Part shown: positions 6,627 through 15,924 of the stretch, one piece after another | Position numbering within the stretch: position 1 is the first letter of the stretch | Layout: each line of letters begins with the position of its first letter | NCBI RefSeq assembly: GCF_046507575.1 | Contig: NZ_JBKFEY010000001.1 | Location: 310,001-374,000, forward strand | DNA: 64,000 nucleotides | Direction of reading: 5' to 3' | Origin: Pontitalea aquivivens | GTDB lineage: Bacteria > Pseudomonadota > Alphaproteobacteria > Rhodobacterales > Rhodobacteraceae | Translations under genes and position numbers: made by a program | Notes under the pieces: model-generated | What the model saw: the letters and a program-made list of their open reading frames with translations, nothing else | Told to the model about the DNA's origin: nothing | The model's database searches: none

Positions 6627-8785
6627 CGCCAGAACCTCCCCCAGCCGTCATACAGATCGCCCATGTGGTTGCCACGCACGGTTTCATACAGGCGGCCGTC
6701 CAGTTCCAGGCGGGCGCCGCCGTCGCGCGTCAGCGGGCGGATCGTCGTCCTGACCTTGTTGACCGACGGCTTGCCCGTCGTCCAGGCCACCGGGATCGAG
6801 ACGCGGATGCCCTTGTCAAAGGACCCTTCGCCGAATTCTTCCTCGGACATGTCGGTGAAGGTGGCGAATGCCCCCACGCTCCAGCCATTGGCGAATTCGC
6901 GGTCGATGGTGATGGTGGCGCCCCAATCCTGGTTCAGATAGCGGCCCACGTCCAGCTGGCCGGTAAAGCCCTTGCCGATGTCGTAATAGGCCGAGGCATG
7001 GCCGGTCAGCACCTCATAGTCGTGAAAGCCGAAATGCTGCTTGAAATCGCGCTGGCGGACGTAATTCGCCTCAAGGCCCAGGGCCAGGCGGCTGTCCACC
7101 GGCTTCCACAGCAATTCGCCCGACACGCCGCCATACATCCGTTCCAGCAGGCCCACGGTGACGCGGCTGTACAGGTTTTCGCCTGGCCGCGCATACCAGC
7201 CCATCGTCAGATGCTGGATCGCCAGATCGCTGTTCTTCTGGTATTCGACCAGATCGGACCGTACATGCGTGCAGCGCGGCGGATCAAGCACGGTGCAGCC
7301 ATCGTCGGTCCAGGCGGTGGAATCGGACACGCGGGTGCTTTCGTCCAGATTGCCAAAGGCCTTCTGGCGCAGATTGCCCGACAGGATGAACCCCGGGGCA
7401 AATTCGTATTTCGCCGACAGCGACAGGCCCACATCCATGCGGAACGGATCGTCGGGATCAAAGATCGAGGCTTCGGCATAGGGCGTCAGCGCCCATTGGA
7501 AGCGCGGGAACAGATCCTCGGTCGGGCGCAGGCCCTGCGCGGGGGCGGCGGCGGCATCGGTGATGCTGGCGCGGCGCAGGATTTCGTTCGCGTTGCGGTT
7601 TTCCAGCGCCTCCAGATCGCTGCGGCGGAAGGTGACCGAGGACACCGGCATCCCGCGCTGCACCGAGGTGATCACGATCGTCTCGACCGAGGGGGGCAGC
7701 GCGCGGGTCAGCATGCGCGCGGTGTGGCCGATGGCCTGCGACTGGGCGCCATAGGTTTCGTTGCGCACCCGCACCTCGGCCCGGGTGGCCGACAGCGACA
7801 TCGATTCCAGCACCTGCCCGTCCCTGGCCAGGCTTTCGGCCAGCACCGCCTGAACGCCGGGCAGCACCGTCGGATCGGCGGTCCAGGCCCCGGACCAGCC
7901 TTCGGGGTCGGCGGCGCGCGCGGGGCGCGGGCGCACCGGCAGCGGGGCCTGTTCGATGCCGGACGGGAAGGGCGGCTTGCGCGGGTCGATGTTCAGGTTG
8001 AACTGGAACCCGACTTCCGACCCGTAAAGGTAATAGGCCGAGACGCTGGCCGTCGGGTTGATGCGGTAATCCAGCGCAAGGTTCACGCCGGATTTGCGGT
8101 CGAACCCGTCTTCGGCGACCTCGCGTTCATAGGCGTCTGACGAATATTCCGCCTTCAGCGTCAGCTGGTCGGTGGCCTGCCAGGCCAGGCCGAAGAAGGG
8201 CGCGGCCTCGCCGCGGAACCATTGGTCGGTGTTGGCCTTGCCCCCCTTGCCGAAATCCAGCGACGGGCGGTCGCCAAAAGGCGCGCCGATGCCGCCTTCG
8301 GACCCCAGCCGGCCCCAGCCCAGGCCCGCCGTGGCCCGCAGGCGCGGGGTGATGGTTTTGGTCGCAACGACATATTCGCCCGAATAGACGCCGGTGCCGA
8401 TGAAATCGCGCAGGCCAACCGCCATCGCCGGGCGCCAGCCCGCCGCCTCATCCAGGAATTGCCAGTGGATGTCGAAGGACCGGTCGTAAAGCGCCGTGCC
8501 ATCGGAAAACAGCCCCGGCACGCGCGAATAACGAAAGGCCCCGGTGACGCGGGGCGCGATCTGGAAGGTGAAGGTATTGCGCTGCGTGCCGCCCGTGCGA
8601 AAGACCGACCCGCCCAGCGTGCCATCGGGGCGCACTTCGGCGGTGGGCATGTCGATCAGCCCGGGCATGCCGAAGGTGCCCCGGCTTTCGCCGATCATCG
8701 GTTCGGCCAGACCCGCCGGCGCCGCCGCCGTGGTCGCCAGCGCCAGGGTTGCGATTTTGACTGCCGTCTTGCGCTTGCCTGTCAC
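6623..8785 (-). CDS. yjbH: YjbH-family outer membrane beta-barrel (exopolysaccharide export)
   Basis: A 720-residue protein of the YjbH/GfcD family, thought to form a large outer-membrane barrel that helps release exopolysaccharide. A GTG start at 8785 is chosen because AGGAGG lies just upstream and is followed directly by a signal peptide (VTGKRKTAVKIATLALATTAAAPAGLAEP). Longer in-frame starts lack a signal sequence. The mature N terminus (GTFGMPGLIDMPTAEVRPDG) is the typical YjbH opening, and alternating beta-strand patterns and aromatic residues continue to the end. No YjbG or YjbE homologue sits in the operon. Confidence 0.85.
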   Translation of the reverse strand: MTGKRKTAVKIATLALATTAAAPAGLAEPMIGESRGTFGMPGLIDMPTAEVRPDGTLGGSVFRTGGTQRNTFTFQIAPRVTGAFRYSRVPGLFSDGTALYDRSFDIHWQFLDEAAGWRPAMAVGLRDFIGTGVYSGEYVVATKTITPRLRATAGLGWGRLGSEGGIGAPFGDRPSLDFGKGGKANTDQWFRGEAAPFFGLAWQATDQLTLKAEYSSDAYEREVAEDGFDRKSGVNLALDYRINPTASVSAYYLYGSEVGFQFNLNIDPRKPPFPSGIEQAPLPVRPRPARAADPEGWSGAWTADPTVLPGVQAVLAESLARDGQVLESMSLSATRAEVRVRNETYGAQSQAIGHTARMLTRALPPSVETIVITSVQRGMPVSSVTFRRSDLEALENRNANEILRRASITDAAAAPAQGLRPTEDLFPRFQWALTPYAEASIFDPDDPFRMDVGLSLSAKYEFAPGFILSGNLRQKAFGNLDESTRVSDSTAWTDDGCTVLDPPRCTHVRSDLVEYQKNSDLAIQHLTMGWYARPGENLYSRVTVGLLERMYGGVSGELLWKPVDSRLALGLEANYVRQRDFKQHFGFHDYEVLTGHASAYYDIGKGFTGQLDVGRYLNQDWGATITIDREFANGWSVGAFATFTDMSEEEFGEGSFDKGIRVSIPVAWTTGKPSVNKVRTTIRPLTRDGGARLELDGRLYETVRGNHMGDLYDGWGRFWR

Positions 8786-8960
8786 GCGCGTCCCTCCTGC
8801 CGTGCTTTTCGCCTTTATACCCGTTTTTGTGCCCGGGGCGAGTGCCAATGGGCGGGCGAATGCATTTCGCGGGCAAGGGGTTGCCGATCCGCCAGGGGCG
8901 GGCCGGGGGATTGGGGCGGGGGATCGGGGCGGGTCGCGCTGACCCGCCCGGGCCCCGTTG

Positions 8961-10112
8961 TCACATGCAGGCGTCAAACAGCGCGCGGGTGTTTTCGCGC
9001 GTCATCCCGACCGGGTTGCCGCCGCAGGACGGATCCTCCAGCGCCATCTCGGTCAGTTCGTCCAGGCGTGCGGGATCGACCCCCATCGCGGTCAGGTTTT
9101 CCGGGATCGACAGTTCCGTGCGCAGCGCCATGATCCGCGCGCAAAAGCCGTCGAACCCGCCCGCGATGCCCAGATATGCGGCGGCGCGGGTGATGCGGTC
9201 TTCAATCGCGGGGCGGTTGAACGCCAGCACCATCGGCATCACAACGGCATTGGTGGTGCCGTGATGCGTGCCATAGACCGCGCCCACCGGATGCGACAGC
9301 GAATGGATCGCGCCAAGCCCCTTCTGGAACGCCACCGCCCCCATCGCCGCCGCCGACATCATATGGGCGCGCGCCTCAAGATCGGCGGGGTTGGCATAGG
9401 CGCGGGGCAGGTTTTCAAACACCAGCCGCATCCCTTCCAGCGCGATGCCCTGGCTCATCGGGTGGTAGAAGGGGCTGCAATAGGCCTCAAGGCAATGGGC
9501 CAGCGCATCCATGCCGGTGCCCGCGGTGATGAAGGCGGGCATGCCCACCGTCAGTTCCGGGTCGCAGATCGTGACCGTGGGCAGCAGCTTCGGGTGGAAG
9601 ATGATCTTCTTCTTGTGGGTGGCCGAATTGGTCAGCACGCCCGCGCGCCCGACCTCGGACCCCGTCCCGGCGGTGGTGGGCACGGCGATGATCGGGGCGA
9701 TCTTGCTGGCATCCGCCCGCGTCCACCAGTCGCCGATATCCTCCAGGTCCCAGACCGACAGGCTTTCGGGCTGATCGACCATCAGCGTGATCATCTTGCC
9801 CAGATCCAGCGCCGATCCGCCGCCAAAGCAGATCACCCCGTCATGCCCGCCCGCACGATAGGCGGCGATGCCCGCGGCCATGTTGCCTTCGTTCGGGTTG
9901 GGATCGACTTCGGAAAACACCGCCCGGCCCAGGCCCGCGGCCGCCAGCAGGTCAAGTGCTGCGGCGGTGATCGGCAGGCTTGCCAGTGCGCGGTCGGTCA
10001 CCAGCAGTGGGCGGGTGAGGCCCGCCGCCTTGCAATGTTCGGCCAGTTCCGCAATCCGGCCCGCGCCGAATTTCACCGCCGTGGGATAGGACCAGTTCGC
10101 CCTGAGGTTCAT
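8961..10112 (-). CDS. iron-containing alcohol dehydrogenase
   Basis: A group III, metal- and NAD(P)-dependent alcohol dehydrogenase of 383 residues starting MNLRANWSYPTAVKFGAGR. The nucleotide-binding GGGS is at 97-100 and TTAGTGSE at 146-153. Metal ligands are visible as D202, H206, H270 and H284, with the spacing found in FucO. The start overlaps the aldehyde dehydrogenase stop (ATGA), so it is the last gene of the glutamylation/TRAP operon. The likely role is oxidation of a primary alcohol to the aldehyde taken by its neighbour. Substrate unknown. Confidence 0.9.
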   Translation of the reverse strand: MNLRANWSYPTAVKFGAGRIAELAEHCKAAGLTRPLLVTDRALASLPITAAALDLLAAAGLGRAVFSEVDPNPNEGNMAAGIAAYRAGGHDGVICFGGGSALDLGKMITLMVDQPESLSVWDLEDIGDWWTRADASKIAPIIAVPTTAGTGSEVGRAGVLTNSATHKKKIIFHPKLLPTVTICDPELTVGMPAFITAGTGMDALAHCLEAYCSPFYHPMSQGIALEGMRLVFENLPRAYANPADLEARAHMMSAAAMGAVAFQKGLGAIHSLSHPVGAVYGTHHGTTNAVVMPMVLAFNRPAIEDRITRAAAYLGIAGGFDGFCARIMALRTELSIPENLTAMGVDPARLDELTEMALEDPSCGGNPVGMTRENTRALFDACM

Positions 10113-11497
10113 TTCGTCACCTTCTTGAGATGGTAGGATTTCGGCCGGGTCACCGCATGGAAGCCCAGCACCGACAGGCTGCCGCCGCGCCCGGTGTCCT
10201 TGCAGCCGGTCCAGCACAGCGCCGGATCAAGGTAATCGCAGCGGTTCATGAAGATCGTACCGGTTTCCAGCCGCGCGCCGATGGCCGCCGCGCGTTCGGC
10301 ATCGCGTGTCCACAGCGAGGCGGTCAGACCATAGGGGCTGTCGTTCATCACGGCCACGGCCTCATCGTCATTGGCGACCTTCATGATGCCGACGACGGGG
10401 CCAAAGGATTCCTCGCGCATCACGCGCATTTCGTGGTTCACATTGACCAGGATCTGCGGCGCCAGATAGGCCCCGCCGTCATCGGCCGGGAACAGGGCGG
10501 GGTCGATCAGCGCGGTCGCGCCCTCGGCCAGGGCCTCGGTGATCTGGTTGCGCACCACCTCGGCAAAGCGGCGGTTGGCCATCGGGCCCAGCGTGGTTTC
10601 CGGGTCGAACGGATTGCCCAGTTTCAGCGCCTTGACCCAGGCCACGGCCTTTTCGACAAAGGCGTCATACAGGCTTTCGTGGACATAGATCCGTTCAATC
10701 CCGCAGCAGCACTGGCCCGCGTTATACATCGCGCCGTCCATCAGGCTGTCCACCGCCGCGTCCAGATCGGCGTCGTTCATGACATAGCCGGGGTCTTTCC
10801 CGCCCAGTTCCAGCCCCATGCCGGTAAAGGTGCCGGCCGCCGCGCGTTCCATCGCCTGACCGCCCGCGACCGAGCCGGTGAAGTTCACGAAGTTGAAGGC
10901 GCGCGCGCGGATCAGATCCTCGGTCACGTCATGGGTCAGCACGACGTTCTGGAACACATCCTCGGGGATGCCGGCGGCGTGGAAGGCCTCGGCCAGGCGT
11001 TCGCCCACCAGCATGGTCTGGGTGGCGTGTTTCAGGATCACGGTGTTGCCCGCGATCAGCGCGGGCGCCAGCGTGTTGATCGTGGTCAGGTAGGGATAGT
11101 TCCAGGGCGCGACGATAAAGACCACCCCCACGGGTTCGCGCGTTATGCGGCGTTCGAACCTGTCCGAGGCCTCGGCCACCATCGGTGCCAGCGCATCCGC
11201 CGCGATCCCGGCCATATAATCGGTGCGGTCGTTCACGCCGCCGAATTCGCCGCCATAGCGGGTGGGGCGGCCCATCTGCCAGGCCAGTTCCTCGACAATA
11301 CGGTCCTTCATCGCGTTCAGCCTGGCCACGCCCGCCTTGACCAGGGCGATGCGTTCGTCCAGGGGCCGCGCGGCCCAGGCGCCTTGCGCGGCGCGGGCGC
11401 GGGCGGCGGCGGCCTGCGCCTCGGCCAGGGTCAGGGCCTGGCGTTCGGCATAGACCCGCCCGTCCACCGGCGAGATGCATTGGATGATCTTGCTCAT
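10109..11497 (-). CDS. NAD(P)-dependent aldehyde dehydrogenase
   Basis: A 462-residue ALDH-superfamily enzyme oxidising an aldehyde to the acid. N133 in APWNYP stabilises the intermediate, E230 in ELGGKDP is the general base and the nucleophile is Cys264 in NAGQCCC. It resembles succinate-semialdehyde and aminobutyraldehyde-type enzymes. It is translationally coupled to the alcohol dehydrogenase downstream and follows a glutamine-synthetase-like ligase 42 bp upstream. In this operon the natural substrate may be a gamma-glutamyl amino aldehyde, which is inference from gene order. Confidence 0.9.
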   Translation of the reverse strand: MSKIIQCISPVDGRVYAERQALTLAEAQAAAARARAAQGAWAARPLDERIALVKAGVARLNAMKDRIVEELAWQMGRPTRYGGEFGGVNDRTDYMAGIAADALAPMVAEASDRFERRITREPVGVVFIVAPWNYPYLTTINTLAPALIAGNTVILKHATQTMLVGERLAEAFHAAGIPEDVFQNVVLTHDVTEDLIRARAFNFVNFTGSVAGGQAMERAAAGTFTGMGLELGGKDPGYVMNDADLDAAVDSLMDGAMYNAGQCCCGIERIYVHESLYDAFVEKAVAWVKALKLGNPFDPETTLGPMANRRFAEVVRNQITEALAEGATALIDPALFPADDGGAYLAPQILVNVNHEMRVMREESFGPVVGIMKVANDDEAVAVMNDSPYGLTASLWTRDAERAAAIGARLETGTIFMNRCDYLDPALCWTGCKDTGRGGSLSVLGFHAVTRPKSYHLKKVTK

Positions 11498-11539
11498 CTG
11501 TCCTTCCTTCGGGCGGCGCGCGCCCCTGATCTGGCGCCC

Positions 11540-12904
11540 TCAGGCGCGTTCAAAGCCCCGCTTGCGTTCCCAATCGGTCACGACGCGGTTGTGTTCGGAC
11601 ACCTCCCAGCGGGCGGCGTGCAGGTAATGGGCGACGACATCGGGCCCGAAGGCGCGCGCCAGCATGTCGCTGTCTGCCATCGCTTCGGCGGCCTCGTCCA
11701 GCGTGCGCGGGATCAGGACGGCATCGCGCGCCTGATACAGGTCGCCCTTGACCGGATCGCCCGGTTCGATCATCTTCTCGATCCCTTCCAGCCCCGCCGC
11801 CAGCAGCGCCGCGCAGGCCAGATAGGGGTTCAGATCCGCCCCGCCGATGCGGCATTCGACGCGCACGGATTTGGTATTTTCACCACAGACGCGGAATCCG
11901 GCGGTGCGGTTGTCCAGGCTCCAGACCGCCTTGGTGGGGGCGAACATGCCCACGCAGAAGCGTTTGTAGCTGTTGACGAAAGGCGCGAGAAAGGCGGTGA
12001 TTTCACGCGCATGGGCCAGCTGGCCGCCCAGGAAATGGCGCATCTGCGCGGACATGCCGTGCGGGGCCGCCGGATCGTGGAAGATGTTGCGCCCGTCGCG
12101 CCAAAGCGACTGATGCACATGCGACGACGATCCCGCGCGGCGATGGTCATACTTTGCCATGAAGGTGACGGATGCGCCGTGCTGTTGTGCGATTTCCTTC
12201 ACGCCCTGCTTGATCAGGCTGTGCATGTCGGCGGTGTCCAGCGCGTCGGAATATTTCGCGTTGACCTCTTCCTGGCCGGCTTCGGCCTCACCCTTGGAAC
12301 ATTCGACGGGAATCCCCGCATCCCACAGCCCGTTGCGGATCGCGCGCATGATCGGTTCATCCCGCGCAGTGCCAAAAATCGAATAATCCACATTGTAGCG
12401 GGCCATAGGCGTAGGGTCAGGATAGCCCATATCGAACAATTCGGGAAAGCTTTCCTCGAACAGGTAGAATTCCAGTTCGGTCGCCATCATCGGTTCAAAG
12501 CCCATCGCGCGGGCGCGTTCCACCTGGCGCATCAGCACCGATCGCGGCGCATGGGGCACGGGTTCATGACTGTGATGGTCCAGCATGTCGCACATCACGA
12601 AGGCCGTGCCCTCCAGCCAGGGCAGGCGGCGCAGGGTCGCCATGTCGGGCTTCATCACATAATCGCCATAGCCCGCGGCCCAGGATGTCGCCTGATAGCC
12701 CTGAACGGTGTTCATCTCCATGTCGGTGGCCAGCAGATAGTTGCAGCAATGCGTTTCCTGCCATGCGCTTTCGATGAAATGGCGGGCATGAAAGCGCTTG
12801 CCCTGCAGGCGGCCCTGCATGTCCACCATGGCCGCGATCACGGTGTCGATTTCGCCGCGCTGCACGGCGTCTTTCAGTTGCTCGAAGCTCAGGTTCGCGG
12901 GCAT
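11540..12904 (-). CDS. glutamine-synthetase-family ligase (PuuA/IpuC/GMAS type)
   Basis: A 454-residue class I glutamine-synthetase fold. Catalytic signatures are TELEF (142-146), EAGQEEVNA, SHVHQS (261-266), NSYKR (311-315), DNRTAGFR (331-338) and ECRIGGADLNPY. The adenylylation tyrosine region of true GlnA is absent. Relatives such as PuuA, IpuC and GMAS ligate glutamate to an amine with ATP, and this position inside an importer plus ADH/ALDH operon argues for amine glutamylation rather than ammonia assimilation. It begins downstream of strong intercistronic hairpins that follow dctP. Confidence 0.85.
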   Translation of the reverse strand: MPANLSFEQLKDAVQRGEIDTVIAAMVDMQGRLQGKRFHARHFIESAWQETHCCNYLLATDMEMNTVQGYQATSWAAGYGDYVMKPDMATLRRLPWLEGTAFVMCDMLDHHSHEPVPHAPRSVLMRQVERARAMGFEPMMATELEFYLFEESFPELFDMGYPDPTPMARYNVDYSIFGTARDEPIMRAIRNGLWDAGIPVECSKGEAEAGQEEVNAKYSDALDTADMHSLIKQGVKEIAQQHGASVTFMAKYDHRRAGSSSHVHQSLWRDGRNIFHDPAAPHGMSAQMRHFLGGQLAHAREITAFLAPFVNSYKRFCVGMFAPTKAVWSLDNRTAGFRVCGENTKSVRVECRIGGADLNPYLACAALLAAGLEGIEKMIEPGDPVKGDLYQARDAVLIPRTLDEAAEAMADSDMLARAFGPDVVAHYLHAARWEVSEHNRVVTDWERKRGFERA

Positions 12905-12929
12905 GTCCTATGTCCTGTTCCGGGGGAAG

Positions 12930-12988
12930 GGTTCCCCGCAGCCGGACTGCGGGGAACCGGTATCGGGTGGGCGGGGCGATGCGCCCCG
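12930..12988 (-). other. intra-operon hairpins between dctP and the ligase gene
   Basis: GGTTCCCCGCAG (12930-12941) and CTGCGGGGAACC (12947-12958) form a perfect 12-bp stem with a 5-base loop, and a second smaller GGGGCG/GCGCCCC stem lies at about 12972-12988. Neither is followed by a T-run in the direction of transcription. They are more likely to stabilise or process the dctP message than to stop transcription fully. Confidence 0.65.
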
Positions 12989-13011
12989 GCCCCGGTGATT
13001 GCGCACGGCGA

Positions 13012-14052
13012 TCAGGTATAGCGGTAGGGGCGGCCCGCCTTGCCCATCGCCTCGTTATAGCGTTTGATGATGTCGACGACCCTGGCCTTGACCTCGGATT
13101 CCGCGGCGATTTCATCCCAGAAGACCTTGGCGGCCTCTTCGACCTGGGCCCATTCGGCGTCGGGGATGGTGGTCAGTTGCATGTCCGCGCCTTCCACGCG
13201 CAGCTTGGCCTCGCCCGCCCAGTACCAGTGCTGGCGGTAGTAATGCGACTGTTCAAAGCACACGCGCATCAGTTCCTGCAGATGCGGGGGCACCTCATTC
13301 CAGCGGTCCATATTGGCGAAGAAATGCCCGATCCAGGCGCCCGAGATGTTGTTGGTCAGGAAATAGGGCGCGACTTTGGACCAGCCGACGGTGTAATCCT
13401 CGGTGATGCCCGACCAGGCGATGCCGTCCAGTTCCCCGGTCTGCATCGCGACCTCGACATCTTCCCACGGCACGGTGACGGGCACCACGCCGAACTGCGC
13501 CAGGAAGCGGCCCGCGGTGGGGAAGGTGAAGACGCGCTTGCCGCGCAGGTCGGCCAGGGTGTTGACCGGCTCTTTCATGGCGAAATGGCACGGGTCCCAG
13601 GCCCCGGCCGAGATGTGCTTGACCCCGACCCTGGCATATTCCTCGGCCCAGATTTCATTCAGGCCCCAGGTGTTGAACAGCGCCGGCACATCCAGCGAAT
13701 AGCGCAGCGCCAGCGGGAAATAGCCGCCGAAAACGGTGACTTCGGTGGGCGAGGCCATTGAATCGTCATCCGATTGCACCGCGTCGATCGTGCCCGACTG
13801 CATCGCGCGGAACAGTTCGGACGTCGGCACCAGCTGGTCGGCGTAGAACAGTTCAATCTCCATCTGGCCATTGGCGATGGTGTTGAACGCCTCGATCGCC
13901 GGCTTGGCGACATGTTCACCCAGCGCCGCCCCGGCATAGGTCTGCATCCGCCATTTGATCGGGCTTTGCGCCAGCACGGCCGGCGCGGCCAGGGTTGAGG
14001 CCCCGGCGGCCAGCGCGCCGGTGGTCAGGAATTTCCGTCTGGTGGTGGTCAT
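13012..14052 (-). CDS. TRAP transporter solute-binding protein (DctP family)
   Basis: A 346-residue periplasmic binding protein with a twin-arginine style leader (TTTRRKFLTTG, cleavage after AVLA near 28). The start at 14052 has an AAGGAGATGACACG ribosome site. The DctP fold is shown by the DLRGKRV...MQTGELDG core (169-208). The arginine that normally binds the ligand carboxylate in this family (as in GKKIRVP) is replaced by F175 (GKRVFTFP). A neutral or cationic ligand is therefore plausible. It sits between dctM and the ligase gene of one operon. Confidence 0.9.
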   Translation of the reverse strand: MTTTRRKFLTTGALAAGASTLAAPAVLAQSPIKWRMQTYAGAALGEHVAKPAIEAFNTIANGQMEIELFYADQLVPTSELFRAMQSGTIDAVQSDDDSMASPTEVTVFGGYFPLALRYSLDVPALFNTWGLNEIWAEEYARVGVKHISAGAWDPCHFAMKEPVNTLADLRGKRVFTFPTAGRFLAQFGVVPVTVPWEDVEVAMQTGELDGIAWSGITEDYTVGWSKVAPYFLTNNISGAWIGHFFANMDRWNEVPPHLQELMRVCFEQSHYYRQHWYWAGEAKLRVEGADMQLTTIPDAEWAQVEEAAKVFWDEIAAESEVKARVVDIIKRYNEAMGKAGRPYRYT

Positions 14053-14095
14053 CGTGTCATCTCCTTGTTGGTTGCGCCCCTGTCGGGGTCTGTTG

Positions 14096-15418
14096 TCATC
14101 CAAGCACCGTCTGCGGCAGCCACAGCGCGATCTGGGGGAAGATCATCACAAGTATCAGCGTCAGAACCATCACCCCCACGAAGGGGATGACCGAACGGTA
14201 GATCACCGGCAGATCGAATTCCTTTGGCGCCATGGCGCGCATCAGGAACAGATTGTAGCCGAAGGGTGGGGTAAGGTAGGCGATCTGGCAAGTGATCGTG
14301 TACAGGATGCCATACCAGATCAGGTCGAACCCCAGCGCCTTGGCCAGGCCGACATAGACCGGGGCCACGATCACCAGCATGGCGGTGTCATCCAGGAACA
14401 TCCCCATGACCAGAAAGCTCAGCTGCATCAGGATCAGCACCTGCCAGGGGCCAAGGCCCAGATCCTTCAGGAAGAAATTCTCGATCGCGCGGCCCGCGCC
14501 AAGCCCGTCGAAGACCGCGCCAAAGGACAGGGCGGCGGTGATGATCAGCATGAACATCACCGTGATTGCCAGCGTGTTGCGGGTGGCGGTTTCAAAGACC
14601 GCGCGGGTGAAGCGGCGCTTGGTCACGGCGGCGATTACCGAGGCCACCGCGCCGATCACCGAAGCCTCGGTCAGGCTGGCCCAGCCCTTCAGGAAGGGCA
14701 CCATCATCGCCGCGAATATGGCCAGCGGCAAAAGCCCCGCGCGCAGCAGCCGGAACCGTTCGCCCCAGGTGATGGCGGCGCGTTCCCCGGCGTCCATGGC
14801 GGGGGCCAGCATCGGGTTCAGGCCGCAGCGCACCAGGATGTAGATCACGAACAGGCCGGCCATCAACAGCCCCGGCATCAGCCCGGCCAGCCACAGCTGG
14901 CTGACCGGCTGGCGCGCGATCAGCGAAAACAGCACCAGCACCACCGAGGGCGGGATCAGGATGCCCAGGCTTGACCCGGCCTGAATGACGCCTGAAATCA
15001 TCACCTTGTCATAGCCCCGGCGCACCAGTTCTGGCAGGGCGATCGTGGCCCCGATCGCCATGCCCGCCACCGACAGCCCGTTCATCACCGAGATCATCAC
15101 CATCAGGAAGATCGTCCCGATCGCAAGCCCCCCGGGCAGCGGCCCGAACCAGACGTGGAACATGCGATACAGGTCCTCGGCCAGGCGGCTTTCGGACATG
15201 ACATAGCCCATGAAGATGAACATCGGCAGCGTCAGCAGCGGCGTCCATTTCATCAGCTTCATCACTGATGAAAAGCCCATGTCCGACCCGCCCGGCCCCC
15301 AAAGCGCAATGGCCGCCACCACCGCGACAAAACCGATCGCGCCGAACACCCGCTGCCCGGTGATCATCATCAGCAGCATGGTCGAAAACATCAAAATGGC
15401 GATGGTTTCGTGGGCCAT
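14096..15418 (-). CDS. TRAP transporter large permease (DctM family)
   Basis: A 440-residue membrane protein with about 12 helices from MAHETIAILMFSTMLLMMITGQRVFGAIG, the usual DctM opening. It forms the sodium-coupled transport channel with DctQ. The start codon overlaps the dctQ stop by one base (TGATG), and the dctP gene begins 43 bp after its stop. Family-typical loops include LPMFIFMGYVM and the ALSFGAVFDGLG region. An in-frame extension upstream would lie inside dctQ and is rejected. Confidence 0.93.
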   Translation of the reverse strand: MAHETIAILMFSTMLLMMITGQRVFGAIGFVAVVAAIALWGPGGSDMGFSSVMKLMKWTPLLTLPMFIFMGYVMSESRLAEDLYRMFHVWFGPLPGGLAIGTIFLMVMISVMNGLSVAGMAIGATIALPELVRRGYDKVMISGVIQAGSSLGILIPPSVVLVLFSLIARQPVSQLWLAGLMPGLLMAGLFVIYILVRCGLNPMLAPAMDAGERAAITWGERFRLLRAGLLPLAIFAAMMVPFLKGWASLTEASVIGAVASVIAAVTKRRFTRAVFETATRNTLAITVMFMLIITAALSFGAVFDGLGAGRAIENFFLKDLGLGPWQVLILMQLSFLVMGMFLDDTAMLVIVAPVYVGLAKALGFDLIWYGILYTITCQIAYLTPPFGYNLFLMRAMAPKEFDLPVIYRSVIPFVGVMVLTLILVMIFPQIALWLPQTVLG

Positions 15419-15924
15419 CAGATTTCCTCTCCGCGGATCACCGCGATGTCGCGGATCAGAAGGGCGATGGCCTGCAGCAGCATCAGGAAGAAGGCGGTGG
15501 TGATGATCACCTTGATCGGCCACAGATAGGGCCGCCAGGCGGTCGGGTTCCGCTCGCCGGTTTCAAAGGAATAGACGGTGGACCCGAAGGCGCCATACAG
15601 CATCACCCCGATGTAGAAGATCAGGAAGAACACCGTGACCGCATCCCAGATCGCCTGGGTGCGCGGGTTGAAGCGCGAATACAGCAGGTCCATCCGCACA
15701 TTGGTGCCCAGCTGCAGCGAATAGGGCGCGCCCAGAAGGTAATAGGCCACCAGCGTGAACTGGGCCATTTCCAGCGTCCACAGCGCGGGAACCCGGCCGA
15801 TCTTGGTGATCGACGACCACAGCAGGATGCCCATGATCACGAACAGCAGATACATGGCGACCCGGCCCACGCGGTAATTCACCGCCTCGACCGCGCGCAC
15901 ATAGGCCCTGGCCCAGCCCGGCAT
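15418..15924 (-). CDS. TRAP transporter small permease (DctQ family)
   Basis: A 168-residue four-helix membrane protein; helices lie at about 20-42, 52-70, 92-115 and 132-155. The conserved LGTNVRMDLLYSRFNPRTQ segment between helices 2 and 3 is diagnostic of DctQ. The ATG at 15924 overlaps the amidohydrolase stop by one base; a GTG one codon earlier (15927, GTGA overlap) is equally possible. It pairs with DctM. Confidence 0.9.
   Translation of the reverse strand: MPGWARAYVRAVEAVNYRVGRVAMYLLFVIMGILLWSSITKIGRVPALWTLEMAQFTLVAYYLLGAPYSLQLGTNVRMDLLYSRFNPRTQAIWDAVTVFFLIFYIGVMLYGAFGSTVYSFETGERNPTAWRPYLWPIKVIITTAFFLMLLQAIALLIRDIAVIRGEEI

Noticed and set aside
10130..13021. A 963-codon plus-strand open frame across the ALDH and ligase genes
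   Set aside because: It runs antisense across two well-supported genes, shows no motif and ends arbitrarily; high GC lowers stop-codon frequency.
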